Below are positions 7,569 through 15,933 of a stretch of DNA of 64,000 nucleotides, piece by piece. The DNA comes from Chelativorans sp. AA-79 (GTDB lineage: Bacteria > Pseudomonadota > Alphaproteobacteria > Rhizobiales > Rhizobiaceae). How positions within the stretch are numbered: the stretch's first letter is position 1; each line of letters starts with the position of its first letter. A model generated the notes under the pieces. That model was not told where the DNA came from. It saw only the letters and a program-made list of their open reading frames with translations, and did no database searches. The stretch is taken from the NCBI RefSeq assembly GCF_029457495.1, contig NZ_CP120361.1, positions 1,566,001-1,630,000 on the forward strand. The letters are read 5' to 3'. Position numbers and translations under genes: made by a program.

Positions 7569-8699
7569 ATGAAGGCGATGGTGCTCAAGGAGGCGCGGAG
7601 ACCACTGGTCTTGACCGATCTTCCGGATCCCACGCCAGGACGCGGCGAGATCAGGCTCAAGGTGGAGGCCTGCGCGGTCTGCCGGACCGATCTTCACGTG
7701 GTCGACGGCGATCTGAAAGACCCGAAGCTTCCGCTTATTCCGGGACACGAGATCGTTGGCATCATAGACAAGGTCGGAGAAGGCGTCGACGAGGCAAGGC
7801 TCAGTCGTCGGGTAGGGGTGCCTTGGCTCGGCCATACCTGCGGCGCATGCCCCTATTGTCTTGCGGGTTCCGAGAACCTTTGTGACCAGCCGCTGTTCAC
7901 CGGCTACACGCGCGATGGCGGCTTTGCAAGCCATGTGGTCGCCGATGCCGATTTCGCCTTTGATCTCGATGCGACACGCGATCCGGTGGCCCTGTCGCCT
8001 CTACTCTGCGCCGGGCTCATAGGCTGGCGCTCCCTTAAGATGGCCGGTGACGGAAGACGGATCGGCATTTACGGCTTCGGTGCTGCCGCTCATATCACTG
8101 CTCAGATCTGTGTCTGGCAGGGCCGGGATGTGTTCGCTTTTACCCGGTCAGGCGATTCGGAGGCGCAGCGCTTTGCGCTGAGCCTCGGTGTGGCCTGGGC
8201 TGGCGGCTCCGACGCCGCGCCGCCTGATCTAATGGATGCTGCGATCATATTTGCTCCCGTCGGGGACCTCGTGCCGGCCGCACTTCGGGCCGTGCGCAAA
8301 GGGGGGCGCGTCGTGTGCGGAGGCATTCACATGAGCGACATCCCCGCGATGCCGTATTCCCTGTTGTGGGAAGAACGTCAGCTGGTAACTGTGGCCAATC
8401 TGACCCGTGCCGACGCGACAGAGTTTTTTCCCGTCGCCAGAAGGGCTGGAGTGCGTACCCATACAACAGTGTATTCGCTCGAAAGGGCCAATGAAGCGCT
8501 CGCGGATCTGCGCGCCGGCCGCCTCAGTGGTGCAGCGGTGCTCGTCCCGGGTTGGCCAACCGAGATCGCACGTGAGATGGGTTCGGACCTGGTCGTAGCG
8601 GGCGGTTACGGACATAGCCGATTGCGCGAATGGTCGTTCGGTGGTGTCGCGCGGTCGCTGCTCGGCGATGGATCCATGCACCGCCTGATCTCCAGCTGA
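7569..8699 (+). CDS. Zn-dependent alcohol dehydrogenase with C-terminal Usp-like tail
   Basis: The first about 330 residues are a medium-chain alcohol dehydrogenase: catalytic zinc site with CRTD and GHE, and structural zinc loop CGACPYCLAGSENLC. The Rossmann segment around IGIYGFGAAAH is somewhat atypical. The ADH domain reaches its usual end at about AAVLVP, after which residues about 335-376 continue as SDLVVAGGYGHSRLREWSFG and SLL. That tail matches the C-terminal nucleotide-binding motif of the universal stress proteins in this window (for example LLVMGAYGHSRLRQFVLGG). The fusion is in frame. It probably arose by deletion between an adh and a usp gene; the tail's function is doubtful. 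Start ATG 7569 follows GAGAGGGC. Confidence 0.88.
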   Translation: MKAMVLKEARRPLVLTDLPDPTPGRGEIRLKVEACAVCRTDLHVVDGDLKDPKLPLIPGHEIVGIIDKVGEGVDEARLSRRVGVPWLGHTCGACPYCLAGSENLCDQPLFTGYTRDGGFASHVVADADFAFDLDATRDPVALSPLLCAGLIGWRSLKMAGDGRRIGIYGFGAAAHITAQICVWQGRDVFAFTRSGDSEAQRFALSLGVAWAGGSDAAPPDLMDAAIIFAPVGDLVPAALRAVRKGGRVVCGGIHMSDIPAMPYSLLWEERQLVTVANLTRADATEFFPVARRAGVRTHTTVYSLERANEALADLRAGRLSGAAVLVPGWPTEIAREMGSDLVVAGGYGHSRLREWSFGGVARSLLGDGSMHRLISS

Positions 8700-8807
8700 C
8701 ACCGTCGATTGCTTCTCCAGGACCGAAGCCACTGTGCCGTTTAGGAAGACGCAGCCCCTCCACCAGCTCGATTATGGGCAGGACAGGCAGGGCGTTCGTC
8801 TGAGCCC

Positions 8808-10064
8808 TTATGAAGGCAGGGCGGGCACTACCGTGAAGGCGCCATAACCGATAACGAGTGCCAGAAGGGTGAAGCCGGCAAGGGCAAAAGCAAACCTGGG
8901 CGGACCTGCCATCATCGCGAGCGCCGCGCGCAAGAGCGCGTTTGTCGCCAGAGCGGCAAGCACCGCCTGTCCCGCCACTTCGGGAGGAACTGCTTCCCGG
9001 ACGAGACGCAGCGCACTCAGCACGGCGACATCCACATCAAAGGTCCCGGATACGGCCGAGGTCGCGAGTAGCCCGCTCACGCCGGTGATATCGGCCAGCG
9101 CGGCGCTCGCGGTCGCGACAATAGCGAAGAGCAGGGCGAAAAGGAGCAGCGGCGCAACCTCGAAGGGATTGCGGACCGGCGAGTTGCCCAGTCCCTGACT
9201 GTCACGGAACATGAACAAAGCACCGCAGGCACCGAAGCAGAGGGCGGCCAGAAGCGCGGGCACGCCGATCGTCGGAAAGACCCGCGGTTCAATGATGATG
9301 ACAATCAGCAAAACGCGCAGGATCGAGACCATCGCCGCCAGCGATGCCGCGCCCGAAAGCGGGGTGGCGCGGGCACTATCGTTAGCTATCCGTGCCAGGG
9401 CGAGTGTCACGGCCGTGGAGGAAACGACGGCGCCCGCCAGCACGCTGACTAGCAGGCCGCGGGTTTCGCCCAATACCCGCACCGCGACATAGCCGAGAAA
9501 GGATATCGCAGCTATCAGGACGGTGAAGAACCAGATCTCCCACGGGTTCAGCCCGCCCCAGGGGTCGACCGTCCTGTTCGGCAGGAGCGGAAGCACGATG
9601 GCCGTCATCACCGCGAGAATGAGGGCCGATCGCAACTCGATCCATGTCAGCCGCCGCAGAAGGCTGTGCAGGACTTCCCGGCTGGCAAGGATCGCCGCAA
9701 GGGCCGCACCTCCTGCTGCCGCCGCGCGATAGTCGCCGGCGACCGCGAAGGCGCCGAGGGCGAACACGCTCAATCCCGCGACCACGCTCGTGACGCTGAA
9801 ATCCTCGTCATGGATAGCCTCGCGCGTCTTATACCAGGCGAAGATGGCGGCAAAGCTGACGAAGCCGGCGATCAGCAGCGCATTCGAGCCGAGCGCGTCC
9901 GCGAGGGCAGCGAAGATGCCCCCGAGGAGGCCGGAGATGCCGAAAGTGCGAATGCCGGCCGTACGGCTGCGGTCTGGGGCATCCCGCTCGCGCCAGCCGC
10001 GCTCCAGCCCGACGAGAAGGCCGATGGCAAGTGCCAGGCCGAGCCTTGCGATCAGCGGGTCCAT
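8808..10064 (-). CDS. MgtC/SapB-like, DUF4010 membrane protein
   Basis: The 418-residue membrane protein starts MDPLIARLGLALAIGLLVGLERGW, the MgtC-type N-terminus, and continues with a DUF4010 C-terminal half of about eight hydrophobic segments. ATG 10064 lies 11 bases after the thioredoxin stop, so both genes are likely one transcript driven from the box at 10619-10632. The role of DUF4010 proteins is not established; a transport or ion-homeostasis role is a guess from the MgtC similarity. Confidence 0.85.
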   Translation of the reverse strand: MDPLIARLGLALAIGLLVGLERGWRERDAPDRSRTAGIRTFGISGLLGGIFAALADALGSNALLIAGFVSFAAIFAWYKTREAIHDEDFSVTSVVAGLSVFALGAFAVAGDYRAAAAGGAALAAILASREVLHSLLRRLTWIELRSALILAVMTAIVLPLLPNRTVDPWGGLNPWEIWFFTVLIAAISFLGYVAVRVLGETRGLLVSVLAGAVVSSTAVTLALARIANDSARATPLSGAASLAAMVSILRVLLIVIIIEPRVFPTIGVPALLAALCFGACGALFMFRDSQGLGNSPVRNPFEVAPLLLFALLFAIVATASAALADITGVSGLLATSAVSGTFDVDVAVLSALRLVREAVPPEVAGQAVLAALATNALLRAALAMMAGPPRFAFALAGFTLLALVIGYGAFTVVPALPS

Positions 10065-10075
10065 TTGGTCTAACG

Positions 10076-10522
10076 TCAAGCGGAGGCGGCCGGCAGACGG
10101 CCGCGCGCCCACTGCACGATTTGGGCGTCGGTCATCGCACCGGAGGTGCGCGCTATCTCGCGGCCGCCGTGAAAGAGGATCATCGTCGGGATTCCCCGAA
10201 TCCCAAGTCTCGCGGCCGCGGACTGCTCGACATCGGAGTTGAGTTTGACCAGGCGCAGCCGGGGTTCGAGTTCACGCGCAGCCGCCTCGAATGCGGGCGC
10301 CATCATCCGGCACGGTCCGCACCATGGCGCCCAGACATCGACGAGCACGGGAACGGTGCTGCGGGCGATCTGGCGCTCCAGAATATCCGCGTCGACGTCT
10401 TCGGGGTGTCCTGAAAAGAGCCTGGCTCCGCATTTTCCGCACTTGCCAGCGAGGGCGGAACGGGCGGGCGGCAGACGATTGACCCCGCCGCATTTGGAAC
10501 AGACGATGTAGGCCTCGTTCAT
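10076..10522 (-). CDS. trxC: Thioredoxin 2 (zinc-ribbon thioredoxin)
   Basis: The 148-residue protein has an N-terminal zinc ribbon with two Cys pairs (CSKCG, CGKCG) and a thioredoxin domain with the active site WCGPC followed by cis-Pro in RGIPTM. This arrangement defines TrxC/thioredoxin 2, a cytoplasmic disulfide reductase. A FNR-like dyad lies 97 bases upstream, suggesting expression at low oxygen together with the DUF4010 gene downstream. Confidence 0.93.
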   Translation of the reverse strand: MNEAYIVCSKCGGVNRLPPARSALAGKCGKCGARLFSGHPEDVDADILERQIARSTVPVLVDVWAPWCGPCRMMAPAFEAAARELEPRLRLVKLNSDVEQSAAARLGIRGIPTMILFHGGREIARTSGAMTDAQIVQWARGRLPAASA

Positions 10523-10618
10523 TGCCGGAACTTCCCGTTGAAACTTGGCGGTCGCGGGGACACTCTTCCCACGTCCTTGCGAAGATAAAATCTATCGCGC
10601 CTTGAGATGAATACCACC

Positions 10619-10632
10619 TTGACCCGCGTCAA
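10619..10632. promoter_or_regulatory. FNR-like box upstream of trxC
   Basis: TTGACCCGCGTCAA is a symmetric dyad 97 bases before the trxC start and just past the end of ccoS. Confidence 0.65.
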
Positions 10633-10696
10633 AGGGGCTGAGGGCGTCCTGCGTGGTGGGCGGCAATGGCGGCGCGGTGCACGCCTGGAGGCTGAT

Positions 10697-10870
10697 TTAC
10701 GCGCGTGCCTGGCTCGATTCTTGAATCGGGCGGTCCTCGTCGACCAGGATGCGCGCGGCCGCGCCATCCAGGTCTTCGTACTGCCCATCGCGCAGCGACC
10801 AGAGGAAGGTGGCGAGGGCGGCTATGCCCATGAGAATGGCGATCGGGATCAGCCAGACGAGATAACTCAC
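10697..10870 (-). CDS. ccoS: cbb3 oxidase maturation protein CcoS
   Basis: A 57-residue frame starting with GTG 10870 overlaps the ccoI stop by four bases (GTGA). It begins SYLVWLIPIAILMGI, a single membrane segment, followed by FLWSLRDGQYEDLDGAAARIL, the signature of CcoS/FixS. CcoS is needed for cofactor insertion into cbb3 oxidase. It is the last gene of the operon. Confidence 0.93.
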   Translation of the reverse strand: MSYLVWLIPIAILMGIAALATFLWSLRDGQYEDLDGAAARILVDEDRPIQESSQARA

Positions 10871-13134
10871 GAGGTAACCTCAACCAGTTTCGGTCCACGC
10901 AATTCGGATGGCGTCCGCTCCCCGCTACGCAGCCTGAGCGCGTTGGCGACGACCAGGATCGAGGAGGAAGACATCGCGATGGCGGCGATCAGCGGCGTGA
11001 CATGGCCGGCCAGCGCCAGCGGCAGGACGGCGAGGTTGTAGACCACTGCCAGTGCGAGGTTCTGGCGCACCAGCACTGCCGCACGTAATGCCGTCGCCAG
11101 CGCGGCCGGCACGGCGCTCAGCGCTCCATTGACGAACACCATATCGGCCGCGTGGCGCCCCACCTCCGCCGCGCTGCCCGGGGCCATGGAGACGTGCGCG
11201 GCGGCAAGGGCGGGAGCGTCGTTCAGCCCGTCGCCGACCATCAGCACGATGCGGCCCTGCCTGCGCAGTTCTTCCAGCCGTGCCACCTTGTCCGCCGGTA
11301 GCATTGAAGCCCGGTAGGTCTCGATGCCGAGCTGGTGCGCGGCGGCCGCGACCGCCTCTGCACCGTCGCCCGATACGATCTCCACGACGATGCCGCGCTC
11401 CAGGAGGGCGCGGACGGCGGCTTTCGCGTCGGCGCGCGGCGTGTCGGTGAAGGAGAATGTTCCGAGGGGAACACCGTCGCGCGACAGCGTGCTCATGCTT
11501 CGTTCGCTTGCAGCGGCTGGCTCCGCGCACGCCCAGGAGGGACGGCCGAGGCGGTAGAGCGCGCCGGCGATGCGAGCCTCTACGCCAAGCCCCGGATGCT
11601 CGGCGAAGTCTTCCACCGTCAGGTCGGCGCCGGCCGGGTCGAACCGGGCGACGGCGCGCGCAGCGGGGTGGCGGGAGAGGGCCGCAAGGGCTGCGGCCAC
11701 GGCAAGGTCGCGTTCCGGCACGGTGGAAGCGGCGACGCGCAAATTACCCAGGGTCAGCGTGCCGGTCTTGTCGAAGACCACCGTGTCGATCCCGGCCAAC
11801 CGCTCCAGCGCGCTCCCTTCCTTGAGGGCGATGCCGTGCTCGAACAGCCGGCGCGCGGCCATCACCTGCACCATCGGCACGGCGAGCCCCAGGGCACAGG
11901 GGCAGGTGATGATCAGCACCGAGACGGCGACGGTGAGCGCGCGGTGCCAGTCGCCGGTCGCCGCCATCCAGCCGATGAAGGAGGCGAGGGCCAGAATGTG
12001 GATGACCGGCGAATAGAGGCTCGCAGCGCGGTCGGCGATCCGCCGGTAGCGCGAGCGGCCGGCCTCGGCCGCCTCCATCATGCGCATCATCTCGGCGAGG
12101 AACGAATCCTCCACTTTTCGCTCGGCGCGGATGGTCAGTGCACCCGTGAGATTCAGCATGCCGGCGCTGACCTTGTCGCCGTGCGTGGCGATCACCGGCG
12201 TGGCCTCGCCCGTGACAAGCTGAGCATCCAGCTCGCCGCCGCCGCGCATGACGATGCCGTCGAGCGGGATCCGCTCGCCCGGTGCGACGAGCAGCGTCTC
12301 CCCTGGTGCGATCTCGCGCACGTCCTTGTAGCTGCGCACGCCATCCGCGGAGACCGTCACCGCGCCGCGCGGCATGATGCGCGCCAGCCCGGAGATGGCG
12401 GTCCTGGCCTTGCGGCGCATCATGTGGTCGAGCGTGCGGCCGATCAGAAGGAAGAAAGTGAGCGAGACCACCGCGTCGAAATAGGCATGCGGCTCGTTGC
12501 GGAACGTGTCGTGCAGGCTGAGCGCGAGCGTCAGCAGGATACCGACGGAGATCGGCACGTCCATGTTGGTCGTGCGCGCCTTCAGCGCCGACCACGCGGA
12601 GGCGAAGAAGACGCGGCCGGAATAGGCGATAGCCGGCAACGCCATCAGGGCTGAGACCATGTGGAAGGCGTGCCGGGTCTCGGCATCGGCGCCTGACCAT
12701 ACGGAGACCGAGAGCAGCATGATGTTCATGGCGGCGAAGCCTGCCACGGCCGTGGCGCGCAGGAGACGGCCGAACTCGGGATCGTCGTCCGACTGGTCAT
12801 GCGTATAGAGCGTGGCGTCGTAGCCGGCTCTCGCCAACGCGTCGAAGAAGGGCGGTACGGGACCGTTCTTCCGCCACTGCACCGAAACACGCCGGGTCGA
12901 CAGGTTGAGCCTTGCCGCCTCCACGCCAGGCAATGCCAGGAGCGCTTGCTCGATCGTCTTGATGCAGGCGCCGCAATGGGCGGCCGGCACGCTGAAATCC
13001 GTCTGCATCAGCGTTTCGGAGAGGGCCCGGCTCGCAAGGCGCACCTCCTCGTCGGCGGGTTGGCCGACCGGCGCGATGTCGGCTCCAGGGGCGCAGCAGC
13101 CCGCCACGGTCTCAGCTCCGGGCGATGGCTTCAT
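10867..13134 (-). CDS. ccoI: Copper-transporting P1B-type ATPase CcoI/FixI
   Basis: About 755 residues. A metal-binding domain with HCGACIKTIEQAL comes first, then the P1B membrane core with the metal motif TCPCALGLAVP, phosphorylation motif DKTGTLTLG and GDGLNDAPAL. In cbb3 clusters this pump supplies copper for oxidase assembly. I chose ATG 13134, which overlaps the DUF2189 gene by 23 bases; an alternative start is 13152. ccoS overlaps its 3' end. The position inside the cbb3 operon makes CcoI more likely than a general copper exporter. Confidence 0.93.
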   Translation of the reverse strand: MKPSPGAETVAGCCAPGADIAPVGQPADEEVRLASRALSETLMQTDFSVPAAHCGACIKTIEQALLALPGVEAARLNLSTRRVSVQWRKNGPVPPFFDALARAGYDATLYTHDQSDDDPEFGRLLRATAVAGFAAMNIMLLSVSVWSGADAETRHAFHMVSALMALPAIAYSGRVFFASAWSALKARTTNMDVPISVGILLTLALSLHDTFRNEPHAYFDAVVSLTFFLLIGRTLDHMMRRKARTAISGLARIMPRGAVTVSADGVRSYKDVREIAPGETLLVAPGERIPLDGIVMRGGGELDAQLVTGEATPVIATHGDKVSAGMLNLTGALTIRAERKVEDSFLAEMMRMMEAAEAGRSRYRRIADRAASLYSPVIHILALASFIGWMAATGDWHRALTVAVSVLIITCPCALGLAVPMVQVMAARRLFEHGIALKEGSALERLAGIDTVVFDKTGTLTLGNLRVAASTVPERDLAVAAALAALSRHPAARAVARFDPAGADLTVEDFAEHPGLGVEARIAGALYRLGRPSWACAEPAAASERSMSTLSRDGVPLGTFSFTDTPRADAKAAVRALLERGIVVEIVSGDGAEAVAAAAHQLGIETYRASMLPADKVARLEELRRQGRIVLMVGDGLNDAPALAAAHVSMAPGSAAEVGRHAADMVFVNGALSAVPAALATALRAAVLVRQNLALAVVYNLAVLPLALAGHVTPLIAAIAMSSSSILVVANALRLRSGERTPSELRGPKLVEVTS

Positions 13135-13903
13135 AGGCATGCCAGGTGGCATGGCCGAGAAGCGGGAAGATGATGACGAGGCCGAGAAGCCCGGTGGCGA
13201 CGGCGAGCAGGAAGAGCGTCAGCACCATGCCGCCCCACATCAACATGACCGGCAAATTGTTCCAGACCAGCGCCATGCTGGTGCCCATGGCCGTCAGCGC
13301 ATCGGTACGCCGGTCGAGCAGCATCGGGATGGCGAAGACGCTGATGGCGTATGCGAAGGCGGCAAAGATCCCGCCGACAACGGTGCCGGTGAGGAGCATC
13401 GCCCAGCCGATTGGCGTGGTGAAAAGCATCGGCGCGATCTGGTCGAGCCCGGGGAAGGGCCGATAGCCGAAGAACAGCGCATAGATGAGGACGGCCGCGC
13501 GCATCCAGAAGACCATCAGGAGCGCGAGGATCAGCCCTACGAAGAAGATCTGGCCGCCGGACCGCGCGGGACCGAAGAGAACGTTGCGGAGGCCGAGCGG
13601 CTCGCCCGCCGCGAGCCGGCGGCTCTTCTCGTACGTGCCGATGGCGATCAGCGGCCCGACGATCATGAAGCCGGAGAGGGCGGGAAAAAGGATGTGATCC
13701 CAGCCGGCGGCGAACATCACCGCGACGGTGAGCGCCGAAAGGGCAAGCACGCCGATGCCGTGGACGAGGCTCAGCCATGGCTTCTTTGTGAAATCGCGCC
13801 AGCCGCCCGCCAGCCAGCGAAACGCCTCCGAAAGCGGGAGATCGCGGCCGCGGGCCGCCGGGGCCGCGGCTTCAAGTTCGTTCACGTGGATGTCGTTCGC
13901 CAT
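13112..13903 (-). CDS. DUF2189 family membrane protein in the cbb3 operon
   Basis: The 263-residue protein has about six hydrophobic segments and the DUF2189 pattern (FRWLAGGWRDF near residue 30, DRRTDALTAMGTSM near 200). ATG 13903 is preferred, since the longer frame upstream would overlap the small gene. It sits between the small membrane gene and ccoI, where FixG and FixH stand in classical fixGHIS operons. Its function is unknown. An assembly or membrane role in the oxidase pathway is inferred from position only. Confidence 0.85.
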   Translation of the reverse strand: MANDIHVNELEAAAPAARGRDLPLSEAFRWLAGGWRDFTKKPWLSLVHGIGVLALSALTVAVMFAAGWDHILFPALSGFMIVGPLIAIGTYEKSRRLAAGEPLGLRNVLFGPARSGGQIFFVGLILALLMVFWMRAAVLIYALFFGYRPFPGLDQIAPMLFTTPIGWAMLLTGTVVGGIFAAFAYAISVFAIPMLLDRRTDALTAMGTSMALVWNNLPVMLMWGGMVLTLFLLAVATGLLGLVIIFPLLGHATWHAYEAIARS

Positions 13904-13925
13904 GTGCTCGCTCTCTTCTCCAGCC

Positions 13926-14123
13926 TCAGCAGGCGGACTTCGCCGCCCGGTATTGTCCGGGCCGCGTTTCGTCCGGCATCTTGATGTGGTCGACGCATTC
14001 GGCGCGCGCCTCGAGCGCGACATAAAGCAGGTGTGCGTTCGCGCCGACGAAGAGGAGGACGGCCGCGGCCACCCCCGCCGTCGCCCAGAGCCGCGTTACG
14101 CGCCCGTGCGCGGCCCTTCTCAT
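13926..14123 (-). CDS. Small single-pass membrane protein after ccoP
   Basis: The 65-residue protein has one hydrophobic segment (TAGVAAAVLLFVGANAHLLY) and a short tail with two Cys residues (AECVDHIK and the C-terminal KSAC). Its ATG overlaps the ccoP stop by four bases (ATGA), so it is almost certainly translated with ccoP. The Cys pair could hold a disulfide or metal in the periplasm. I do not recognise the family. Confidence 0.75.
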   Translation of the reverse strand: MRRAAHGRVTRLWATAGVAAAVLLFVGANAHLLYVALEARAECVDHIKMPDETRPGQYRAAKSAC

Positions 14124-15016
14124 CGTGCCGTCTCCGCTTGGCGCTTGGCGATCTCCGTCACGTATAGCGCCAGGATCTTGCGGTCGGTCTCGGTGAGCCG
14201 GTTTTCCCAATGCGGCATGTGGCCCTGCCGGCCTTGCGAGATGATGCGGATCAGGGTCGTGCGGTCGCTGCCGGTGACCCAGGAATCATCCATGAGGTCG
14301 GGCACGCCCATGGCCGGATCGCCGCGCCCTTCCGCGCCGTGGCAGGCGGCGCAATTGTCGGCGAAGAGCTGTGTACCCTCCTCTATACCCTTCGCATCCA
14401 GCGGGCCGAGATCATCGATCCCTTCTGCATTGTTGCGAATGAAGGAGACGATGGAGGAGATCGCCGCCCGATCGAGGATACCGTCGCGGCCGAAGGCCGG
14501 CATCTGTGCGAAGCGGGTCTCGGGATGGGTGGAATTGATGCCGATGCGCAGGGTCTCGGCGACGATCTCCGGGTCGCCGCCCCACAGCCAGGCATCGTCC
14601 GCGAGGCTCGGGAAACCGGGATTGCCCTTCGCGTCGGTGCCGTGGCAGGCGGCGCAATTATCGCCGAACAGGGTCCTGCCGGACTCGCGCACGATGCGCA
14701 TCAGTTCCGGGCGCTCGGTGATCTCGGCGAAGCCGAGCCGCGCGATCTCGTCCGTCCAGGCGGCGCGCTGGGCGGCGGCTTCCTGCACGACTTTCTCCAC
14801 GGTTTGGCGCTGGTCGATGCCGAGCAGGCCCTTCGTATAGGTGACGCCCAAAGGCCAGGATGGCATCAGCACCCAGTAGACGGTGGAAAACAGCGTCGTG
14901 GCGACGAGGAAGAAGATGACGGCACGCGGGACGCGGTTGTCCAGTTCCTTGATGCCGTTCCATTCGTGCCCAGTCGTCGGCTTGCCGGTGACGGGGTCGC
15001 GTTCGCCTACCGCCAT
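14120..15016 (-). CDS. ccoP: cbb3 oxidase diheme subunit CcoP
   Basis: The 298-residue protein has the CcoP layout: N-terminal GHEWNGIKELDNRVPR block, one membrane helix at about residues 30-55, and two cytochrome c domains with identical CAACHG motifs (about residues 120 and 210). It passes electrons from cytochrome c to CcoO/CcoN. The start overlaps the ccoQ end by 10 bases. Confidence 0.97.
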   Translation of the reverse strand: MAVGERDPVTGKPTTGHEWNGIKELDNRVPRAVIFFLVATTLFSTVYWVLMPSWPLGVTYTKGLLGIDQRQTVEKVVQEAAAQRAAWTDEIARLGFAEITERPELMRIVRESGRTLFGDNCAACHGTDAKGNPGFPSLADDAWLWGGDPEIVAETLRIGINSTHPETRFAQMPAFGRDGILDRAAISSIVSFIRNNAEGIDDLGPLDAKGIEEGTQLFADNCAACHGAEGRGDPAMGVPDLMDDSWVTGSDRTTLIRIISQGRQGHMPHWENRLTETDRKILALYVTEIAKRQAETAR

Positions 15017-15180
15017 GGCCGGTCCTCCTTGTCGAGCACGATCAGCTTGGCGCGGGCGAAGCGCTTCCGGTTGCCGGGCCAGAAGGTGTAGGCGAGCACG
15101 CCGATGGACAGCGCGATGAGGTAAAAGAGCCCCCAGCTCTTGGCGAGCGCGACGAGGGTGTCGTGGCCGATGTCCATCAT
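15007..15180 (-). CDS. ccoQ: cbb3 oxidase subunit CcoQ
   Basis: A 57-residue single-helix protein ([20 protein letters not shown], then a basic tail) between ccoO and ccoP, where CcoQ/FixQ always lies. CcoQ stabilises the oxidase. Two consecutive ATG codons (15180 and 15177) occur; the first overlaps the ccoO stop as ATGA. Confidence 0.92.
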   Translation of the reverse strand: MMDIGHDTLVALAKSWGLFYLIALSIGVLAYTFWPGNRKRFARAKLIVLDKEDRPWR

Positions 15181-15929
15181 TCCGTTTCCTCTGCCTGTAC
15201 GACTTGTTCGCCGGTCCGCTTCTCGTGGGCGGCGTCGGTCAACTGCCCGACGATCTGCAGATAGGCGACCAGCGCGTCCATCTCGGTGAGCCGCCCCGGA
15301 TCGCCGTCGAAGGCGCGGATATTGGTGTCCGCGCCGTAGCGCTCGGCGACACCCTCGGCCATGTCGCTGTCGGGATAGGCCTGGGCGAACGCATCGCGCG
15401 TTGCGTTCTCGATCATCACGTCCGTATAGGGCACGCCCACGCGGCGCATGGCCGTCAGATGGCCCGGCAGGTCGTCTGTCTTCAGGGCATTGCGTTGAAG
15501 CCAGGCGTAGGCCGGCATCTTGGATTGCGGCACCACGGCGCGGGGGTCGACGAGGTGTGCGACGTGCCATTCATCGGAATATTTGCCGCCGACGCGGGCA
15601 AGGTCCGGGCCGGTGCGCTTCGATCCCCATAGCATCGGGTGGTCGTATTGGGATTCCACGGCCAGCGAATAGGGGCCGTAGCGCTCCACCTCGTCGCGGA
15701 GCGTGCGGATCATTTGGCTATGGCAGGCATAGCAGCCTTCGCGGATGTAGATGTTGCGGCCGGCGAGCTCCAGCGGCGTGTAGACCCGCATGTCCTCGAC
15801 CTTCTCGACGGTCTCGTCGATGGTGAAGAGCGGCGCGATCTCCACGAGGCCGCCGATGCTCGACACGCCGATAATGGCCAGCACGAAGCCGACGGCCGTG
15901 CGCTCGAGTTTCCTGTGTGCTTCGGGCAT
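15177..15929 (-). CDS. ccoO: cbb3 oxidase monoheme subunit CcoO
   Basis: The 250-residue protein has an N-terminal anchor ([21 protein letters not shown]), the CcoO hallmark [15 protein letters not shown] with a single CXXCH, and [13 protein letters not shown] downstream. It is the membrane-bound cytochrome c subunit of cbb3 oxidase and starts four bases after ccoN. Confidence 0.97.
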   Translation of the reverse strand: MPEAHRKLERTAVGFVLAIIGVSSIGGLVEIAPLFTIDETVEKVEDMRVYTPLELAGRNIYIREGCYACHSQMIRTLRDEVERYGPYSLAVESQYDHPMLWGSKRTGPDLARVGGKYSDEWHVAHLVDPRAVVPQSKMPAYAWLQRNALKTDDLPGHLTAMRRVGVPYTDVMIENATRDAFAQAYPDSDMAEGVAERYGADTNIRAFDGDPGRLTEMDALVAYLQIVGQLTDAAHEKRTGEQVVQAEETE

Positions 15930-15933
15930 GTCC

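Noticed and set aside
11335..12654. Plus-strand open frame of 439 codons opposite ccoI
   Set aside because: Antisense to a fully motif-supported P-type ATPase; low-complexity His/Arg/Gly composition.
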